The position numbers and the translations under genes were made by a program. 64,000 nucleotides of DNA from Ulota crispa. Taxonomy: Eukaryota; Streptophyta; Bryopsida; Orthotrichales; Orthotrichaceae. Below the pieces are notes generated by a model that made no database searches, was not told the origin of the DNA, and saw nothing but the letters and a program-made list of their open reading frames with translations. This document shows, piece after piece, positions 57,293 to 64,000 of the stretch. Numbering within the stretch: position 1 is the first letter of the stretch; every line of letters starts with the position of its first letter. The DNA is taken from the NCBI GenBank assembly GCA_963920765.1, contig OY987247.1:10140471-10204470 (forward strand). The letters run 5' to 3'.

Positions 57293-60050
57293 ACTGAAAT
57301 TTAGGACGTTAAAACTAGCACAAAGCTATAGAATTGCAAATTTCAACCAAGTCACCCATGACAATTTGAAAGGGAGGCATAGTGTGAAATGCTTATTTAG
57401 AATAGTCTTACCTAGGTAGGGTAAATAAGAAGCCCACATGCCATGTTCAATTAAACATATTTAAAATATAGAAATATTAATCCCAAAAACGTAAGTTTGG
57501 AAATACATGTACAACATCTTGAGATGTCCCAGCAGTTTGCTTATTATGCATGGCCGGGAGGTTTTTTTTTTATGATTGCTCTAAACGTCTAGAGAACATT
57601 TTGATGTTGTGCCTAAACATTGGAGTAACACCGAGACTCTTTTTTTGATATTTTGTCTAAAAGCAGATCTCCCCATGTTTTGCATAGTCTCCCAAATAAT
57701 TTGCAACTTCCATATACTTTGCAGAGTCTCCGAATACTTTGCTTAACCTTCCACTATTTTGCATAGTCTCTCAATATTTTCCGTAGTCTCAAATTATATG
57801 AAAAGTCCAAGACATTCAAAATCGCATCAAAAGAATATTTATTTTTATATTAATCCTCTAAATTCTTTTTGGCGTCAATAAAACTCTCTTACACTAATGG
57901 AAAGGCTCTCAAAGCTTCCAGTCCACACTAGAGCTACCCATTAATCTGACAAAAATGTGATAAAATCACAAGATACTATCACAACCTCATAGTCGTAAGC
58001 TAAATGGAATGACCAAAGTTTCATCTTATCTCAGCTTTTTCTTAAGCAAATAGAAAACCTGCAAAATTGCTTGAACTCCCAGCATCCTCAAGTTCACCAG
58101 TTCCTTCCCCTGTTCATATCCGCTCTTCATCTCATAAAATTTTCCGGGTTTCCCCATGTTATCTATCATAAGACAAGAGACAATGTTAGGGAAAATGCTA
58201 TTGAAAAATGTTAGTGAAAAACCATGCATACAACATGAACAATCTCAATACAATTAGCCACTTCATCAAGGAACCTCTCGTTATGAAAAGAACAAGGTTT
58301 TGAGAGGGAGTTTCATTTCTTTTAAGAAGTTTTAATCATTCGGAAACATGACTGTAAAACGTACTCTTGTGCATAGTGTTTGACCATGATGGAGGTTCAA
58401 GGGTGAATTGGTTGTGTGCGTTTTTCTAAAAAAGTTGGTGTTTTAGTGTTCTTTGTACCTTCAAGGAAAGCCAAGTTACAAATTAACGCAAAAAGAAATT
58501 AGGTTAAGGAGGTGAGGTTATAATCTATCTTCTTTAGTTTTGGCCTATTTTCTCTCATTGCGCACTAGATGCAATCCAAAGATGAGGTTTTTTTTAGTAA
58601 ACGCAAGGATTGCCTTCATCTTTCTCCAAATTCCCTCATTTCTTTCAAAGAAGACAAGGGTGAAATTTTTCAAAGTTTTCATCTTGGGGAAAACACCGGA
58701 ATTTAGAAATTTCCATGGTATGCCAAATATATAAATTTTGATTTTGTTTTTGAATTTAGAGAACTCAATTTGTTTATAACAAATGAATTGGGTATAAAAA
58801 ATGAACGAATACTAAGTAGGGGTAGATTTTTACTATGTTTCTTGTTAGCTGAAATAAATGGAGTTTTTTTCCACCTTGGGTTCAAATAAAAAGGAAGAAG
58901 GGATTTGGAGAAAGATAGTGATGGGCCCGGAGTTTACTAACTCACCTCCAAATTACTTATGGTGCGCAACTCCCCTCACCTCCAAGTCCATTCTCTTTTT
59001 GTTGTGTCCCTTGTGATTTTGCCATTGAGCTTTCTACGGGCATCAATGGCTCTCTTCAACCTTGGTTTGTCATCCTACAACAACATACAAACAACACACA
59101 TAGTACCCAACAACATAAACCGAACTCCACTCTTGAAAGCCAGTAATGAACATACGTAGACCTCTTTTATGATCACTATAACCATAAAAAGAAACTCCCT
59201 CATGAACTATGATACTCTTTATAAGTACCACAAAAATGTATTTAAAGCAATAGAGCAAATTTTTCGGCAAAATGAAACCAGTTTTTGCCAAACGGATTTA
59301 CACCAATGTGGGCTCATCCCTCCATTAACTTCCCCATGGAATGTGACCAGCAAACAGAAAAGAGCTGGCAGGGCCAATCAAAATCACAAGACCCCCAAAA
59401 CCTTCAAAAGAAACAAAAAAAATTCCAATCTCACAGTGCGTCCACAACCCCAACTCTCCCAACAAAAAAACTTGAACCAACAAAAGAAAACAAAACAAGG
59501 AACCCACAAATGCCACACAAATGCACAGAAAAGTAGAGAAATCTTTCCCCCTCACTGAGGCGAGTTTTTGAAACACTTATTATTGCAAACTCATGAGCCA
59601 GCGACCACTCACAAGCTCCCTAGAAGCCCAAAAGCTTCATAAAAAATCAGTAAGAAACCTAAAGTTTCTATAATATTAGTATAAGTGTATAACCGTTTGT
59701 CTCTCTCTCTCTCTCTCTCTTCGTTGTGTTTACGTACTACTTATTCAGATCCAACGGTGACGATCACATTCAGATCTAACGGTGACGATCACACTAGCAG
59801 AATAGTGTACCTCACCAAAGCTCCCTCACCCTCCTCAAACCCTAATTCGGGAATCTTGCTAAAAGAGAGATATAGTTGCTGTTTCTTCCAAGTCAAAAAT
59901 TCGACCGCGATTACCACAAGCAGTGCTCGGCATTGGTCACATTGGATTAGGGTTTAGGGCATTTGTGGCTTTTGTGTACAGGACATGAAGGTGGTGGAGC
60001 TGTGGTGATGGATGGATGGAGGAGCTATGGCGGGGCGAGAGGGGCGGTCC
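57293..60050. other. Intergenic region between the foldback element and the GMPP gene
   Basis: A minus-strand segment at 58026-58158 (NMGKPGKFYEMKSGYEQGKE) has protein-like composition and could be an exon of an unrecognised gene, but there is no other support. A (CT)n tract lies at 59701-59720. A 25-bp tandem duplication (GATCCAACGGTGACGATCAC and variant) lies at about 59746-59795. Telobox-like ACCCTAA and GGGTTTAGGG occur at about 59840 and 59948. The last part is probably the 3' untranslated region of the GMPP transcript. Confidence 0.35.
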
Positions 60051-62263
60051 TCACATGACGATCTCGGGTTTAAGAATAGACGTTTTGATCTCCTTATGCG
60101 GGAGAACGACGCCGCCATTGCTGAAGATCTCGTCAGACACGCGCACATCTTCGCCGAGCACCGTCATGTTCTCGATCCTCGCCCATTGACCAATGGTGCA
60201 GTGCCATCCAATAATGCTTCCCGAAATGCACGCGTGTTTCTTCACGCGCACGCCGCGCATGATGGTGCACCGAGAGAGGCGCACGCCGGACTCGATGACA
60301 CACCCTTGGCCAATCGACACGTCAGGACCGATGAGGCACCCGTCCCCGATCGTGGCAGTCTCGTCGACGATGACGTTGCCGAGGTACGACGACCCGGAGG
60401 CGAGCTTGTGTGGAGCCTTGTTGCGCAACGAGTCGAGGTAGAGGCGCAGTCCGATGTTGTAGTCGCGCGGTTGGCCGATGTCCATCCAGAACCCCGGTAA
60501 CACCATTGCGAACAAGCCCTTCTCCTCGGCGATCCTGGGAAAGATCTCCTTCTCGATGGACGTCGGTCGGAGCGAGATCCTGTTGAGCGTGCGCGGGCTT
60601 ATCAGGTAAATCCCCGCGTTGATCTTGTTGCCCACGAATGTCTGCGGCTTCTCCACGAAGTGCAACACGCATCCGTTTGATTCGTCCATCACCACCACTC
60701 CATACTTCGACGGCTCGTCCACCTGATGGACATAACTTACAAACGTCAAATCCAGTGAAAAAATATATTTTGTGCTAATTATCGCTATTTTGCTGGTAAT
60801 TGTTCTTTAGTATTTTTTGAAAAAAATGTAAAATGTTTAGCGTACTTTGAACCAAAATGTAAAATATTTAACCAACTTTTATACACTGGTTTGGGATTGG
60901 GGAAGTAGGAGCCCGGAACCCCATATTCGAGCAATATGAAGTTACATGTTATAGATAGAGTGTAACTAGACATTGCATTGATCCATATACACTCCATATA
61001 TAACATGCAACTCCATATTGATCAAATATGGGGTAGTGGTTTTCAAGGTTCCACTTGATGTGGCCTCACTGTCATCGTACTAGTGCAATATTCTAATTTC
61101 TTGCAAACCCATCATGAGATTTAGCTTTGATGAAAGGTTGAAAGCATCCAACTTTACATCTGTAAAAAAAATGTAGCCATCCTTGGTACTCAACCATTTT
61201 TTGGTTGGTTAGAAAAAAAAAAAGTAAGGTCACTTCATCCAAAATGTTTTCACCGGCGACAAGACATGCTAGGGTTTGATATAAGATGTGGCAAACAGAA
61301 CAGGGCAATGGCGGGATCGGTGGTGACGTGGAATAAGATAGATACCTGGGTGACCATGATGGTGGCCTCGCCGCCGTGCTGTTTGTGGAAGTCGACCATT
61401 TGTTGCAGAGGATACTCGCTGATGACGTCGGAGTTGAGGACGAAGAACGATTCCCCGGAGCCGTCGTCCAACGCCGCTCTGGCCAATGCCAATGGCCCTG
61501 CTGTGCCCATGGGCTCCGTCTCCTGCGAGCACGTGATCTTGATGCCCAGGCTCGTCTCGAAGTCTCTCAAAAAATTCATCATCACCTGTCAAATTCATCG
61601 CACAAAGTTAGATGGCTTGTTGTGTTGCTTCAACAAAAAAGCTTCAACGCAAGTGTAGATCGTGTGCAGATCGAATCAGATACCGACACTTCGATGACAG
61701 ACGGGCTAAGTAAGTACCTCGGGCTGGTAGTTGATGGCTAACACGACCTCGTCCACTCCGACCGCTTTCAAGGCCTCGATCTGCCACACGGTCGATTCAT
61801 AACCAATCCATCAGAATCTGGTGATCGATGCTCGGAAGCAAAGAAATCACGGACGATGACAAACACTCGAACTCGGGAGAATGAAGCCTCGGAAAACCGG
61901 ATTGAGGACGAGAATCAACAACACGAAAGATTGAAAGAAAAGACATTAACGTTTTTCGCAATTCTATCACGATTCGAACAAGAATGCGGTTCGGTTTGTG
62001 CGTTGTCGAAAAAGAAACTGACAGAATGGACACAAGGAAATCATAAAAGTGGCGGTTGAGCGGTTCGGAATCGCAGCGTTTCCGCAACAACACACACGTG
62101 CACGACATGGAGAAAGCCAAATTCTTCTGCGAGAATGTGGTGGGTGGGGCACCTGATGCAGAATCATGGGCTTGTTGGCGAAGTCCACCAGCGGCTTGGG
62201 CACGCTCAACGTGAGCGGCCGTAGCCTCGTGCCGAAACCACCGACCAATATCAAGGCCTTCAT
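60051..62263 (-). CDS. CYT1: Mannose-1-phosphate guanylyltransferase (GDP-mannose pyrophosphorylase)
   Basis: This enzyme makes GDP-mannose from mannose-1-phosphate and GTP in the cytosol, feeding ascorbate synthesis, protein N-glycosylation and cell-wall polysaccharides. Exons are 62263-62153, 61780-61718, 61585-61346 and 60722-60051, with GT-AG introns of 372, 132 and 623 bp, all phase 0. They encode 361 residues, exactly the length of Arabidopsis CYT1. Residues 1-30 hold the nucleotidyltransferase signature ([22 protein letters not shown]). The catalytic domain includes [28 protein letters not shown] and FWMDIGQP. The C-terminal half is a left-handed beta helix of hexapeptide repeats ([27 protein letters not shown]-like turns, [12 protein letters not shown]) ending in EIVM. 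No lesion is visible. CYT1 is used as the orthologue name. Confidence 0.97.
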
Positions 62264-62700
62264 GATTCGAGAATACCAAAAAAACACTCCTGCAAAGCGA
62301 GAATGCAAACAATCCTGCACAGAGAGGTTGCAAAGGTTCTTGCAAAGCGAGGGTGCGAAAACGTCTGCAAATTGTTGCAATGCAGCACGGAAAACAGGAA
62401 TCTTTGAAGGAGAGAGAGCACTGCTTGCAAACTGACTCTCAAAACTGCCGACTCTGTAGTGGAATTTGCTGCAACGAAAAGTGGGTTTTCTGCACAAACT
62501 CCAGCAACTCAAGCCACTCCAGCAATTCAAGCAATGCAGCAAAGGGATTCCGAGAGAGGAGAAAAAGGAGGGGCTGGAATTGCGTGGGAGAGGGGGGCGG
62601 GGGGAGAGAGATGAAGTGGCGAGAGAGAGAGAGAAGTGGGGATCGGAAGAGGAGCCGGTTGTGGCAGAGCGCGCTGGCGAGTTCTTATGGGGATTAGGAA
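62264..62700 (-). promoter_or_regulatory. Probable GMPP 5' untranslated leader
   Basis: About 440 bp lie between the TATA-like box and the start codon. On the gene strand it is pyrimidine-rich (CT repeats at 62600-62636) with repeated TTGCAGG / TTTGCAAG-type words nearer the ATG. I see no credible upstream intron borders. Confidence 0.45.
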
Positions 62701-62730
62701 AGCATTTACCAGCTCGCTGCCGGGCCTGCA

Positions 62731-62740
62731 GTTTTATAGG
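62731..62740 (-). promoter_or_regulatory. TATA box of the GMPP gene
   Basis: CCTATAAAAC on the minus strand lies about 470 bp upstream of the GMPP start codon and 30 bp before the start of the CT-rich leader. It is a good match to the plant TATA consensus. Confidence 0.55.
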
Positions 62741-63224
62741 TGGCATTCTATTTCTACGCTACTTGTATAGTTCACTGGCTTTCTGAGTGCTCTCTACAGT
62801 ACTGGGATTTTGCATGATTTTAGCTCTACTGGCTAATAGCACTGTTGCTAATTGCTATTGCTAAAGTGTCAATTTTGACACGTTTTTTTTTTTAAGAGTT
62901 TTGGGAAAGTTCAGGTTTTAAAAATGGAAAATGGGTGGAAGTTTTGGTAAATTTAGTTTAGTTTTGCGAAGACTGTTCTACAGTGTGGAGTAACGGTGCT
63001 TTTTACCGATTTTTGTTTCTTTTTATTTGGGTTTCCTTTCTGTTTTGGGGGCAGGAGGGACACAAAAGGCGTGCTGGGTAAACTGGAGTGCAAAAAAGCA
63101 ACTGCTGGGGAACGTTTAGGAAACAACTGGGGAGCGTTTAGGAAACAACTGGAGAACGGCTGGGGAGCGGTTCACAATGTGTTCCAAGCAGTGTACCCCA
63201 TATTTGGCTAACTGCAGTAAACTT
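62741..63224. other. Upstream region of the GMPP gene
   Basis: A 22-bp tandem duplication (GGGGAACGTTTAGGAAACAA and variant, about 63108-63152) is the only structure I see. Confidence 0.4.
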
Positions 63225-63530
63225 CTATCAAATTTTGTTTATACAGTAGGTATTGAATTTAAGTTATCTTACCTTGGAAAATTACCTCCTTATTCATTGC
63301 TTGGTCACTTGGAGGTGCATGTGACTTTTTAGATATTAGGATTTCACATGATTTACGTTTTTGATGTAGTTAATTTGTTCTTTTAAAGTTTTGTTGTTGT
63401 TGTTGGGTTCTTTAAAACTTATTTGTTGTTGTAATTATTGATGAAAATTATGGTAGAGTGTTTATATAGTGGAAGATGACAAGATTAATGCAGAGCAACC
63501 TAAATGCAATATTTTGTGTAGTTAGAGAGA
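63225..63530. repeat. Dispersed repeat, copy 2 (other copy 9150-9470)
   Basis: It is the same repeat as at 9150-9470, direct orientation, diverged. Confidence 0.55.
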
Positions 63531-64000
63531 AATTTGAAGTTCTAGCATATTTGGAAAAGATGAAGAAAAGTTCCTTGAGCCAATTATGAAAATCCTTAGT
63601 AAATGTACATTTGTATAACTAATCTAAACAAGTAACTATGTTGTAAGAAATTTTGATCTTCAACACTAGCTTGCTTTTCAAGAAAGGTCCTTTTCAACTT
63701 CTTCACACATTCTTCTGCCTTTGGTCCCAAGTCAAAAGGTCATGAATTCACAATTTACCACCTAAAGTTATGTAACTTTGAGAAATAATCACATTGTGAC
63801 AATCATTAATATTGATGATCTTTGAGCCCACTTCAAATAACATTTTTGAGCAAACAATGTTTGAAAAATCTAGTTTCAGTAGCCATGTCAGCAAAACAAA
63901 AACAAAATAACCTTAAAATTCCTATTAAGCATTCAAAAGAAAAAAGAGGAAAGAGCAACATTATCCAACCTAATTGGGTTCTTCCATGGATCAATTCATT
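63531..64000. other. AT-rich stretch to the end of the window
   Basis: Nothing recognised. Confidence 0.35.

Noticed and set aside
60012..60500. 162-codon plus-strand frame
   Set aside because: It is antisense to GMPP exon 4.
61967..62746. 259-codon minus-strand frame containing the GMPP N-terminus
   Set aside because: It reads through the leader and into intron 1; the true exon is 62263-62153, starting at the conserved MKALILVGG.

Overview
This window comes from a nuclear genome of a land plant or close streptophyte relative. The evidence is a 361-codon four-exon mannose-1-phosphate guanylyltransferase, a THA8-type organellar pentatricopeptide protein, an ER cyclophilin ending in the plant-type GELPL tail, GT-AG introns, telobox promoter motifs and typical plant transposon superfamilies. 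I cannot name the species. Genes are moderately GC-rich islands in very AT-rich, repeat-filled DNA. I saw no bacterial, organellar, rRNA, tRNA or CRISPR features.

Three protein genes look intact, all on the minus strand: the secretory cyclophilin (3864-4490, intronless), a THA8-like PPR protein (18326-20129, four exons) and the GMPP/CYT1 enzyme (60051-62263, four exons). A PRP4/LACHESIS-like splicing factor (27357-30151) keeps a recognisable exon structure but carries a nonsense codon and frame breaks. A second, broken cyclophilin copy (about 30920-32252) is a segmental duplicate of the first.

Almost everything else is mobile DNA. The most striking part is a set of short non-autonomous elements with CCC...GGG ends flanked by TTAA (4815-5415, 10041-10687, 10823-11447, 16497-16877, 21551-22349, 30270-30910, 34930-42045, 42283-43548). 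They form about five families. Three times two different families sit end to end with a single TTAA between them. The TTAA duplication can be proved from coding sequence at 42283-43552, where removing two chained elements rejoins a PIF/Harbinger nuclease reading frame.

The block 34926-52000 is a set of nested insertions. A Harbinger nuclease gene (42185-42282, 43553-43870, 50012-50960) is split by two TTAA elements and by a Ty1/copia element (43871-50006, TTCCA duplication). Next to it a 906-bp TTAA element (34930-42045) contains a 6.2-kb CACTA element (35643-41849, TCA duplication), which in turn contains a 417-bp foldback element and a tandem array with a period of about 215 bp. A decayed hAT transposase lies at 13107-15684, and an LTR pair at about 22440-25620. 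Several dispersed repeats of unknown class occur twice in the window.
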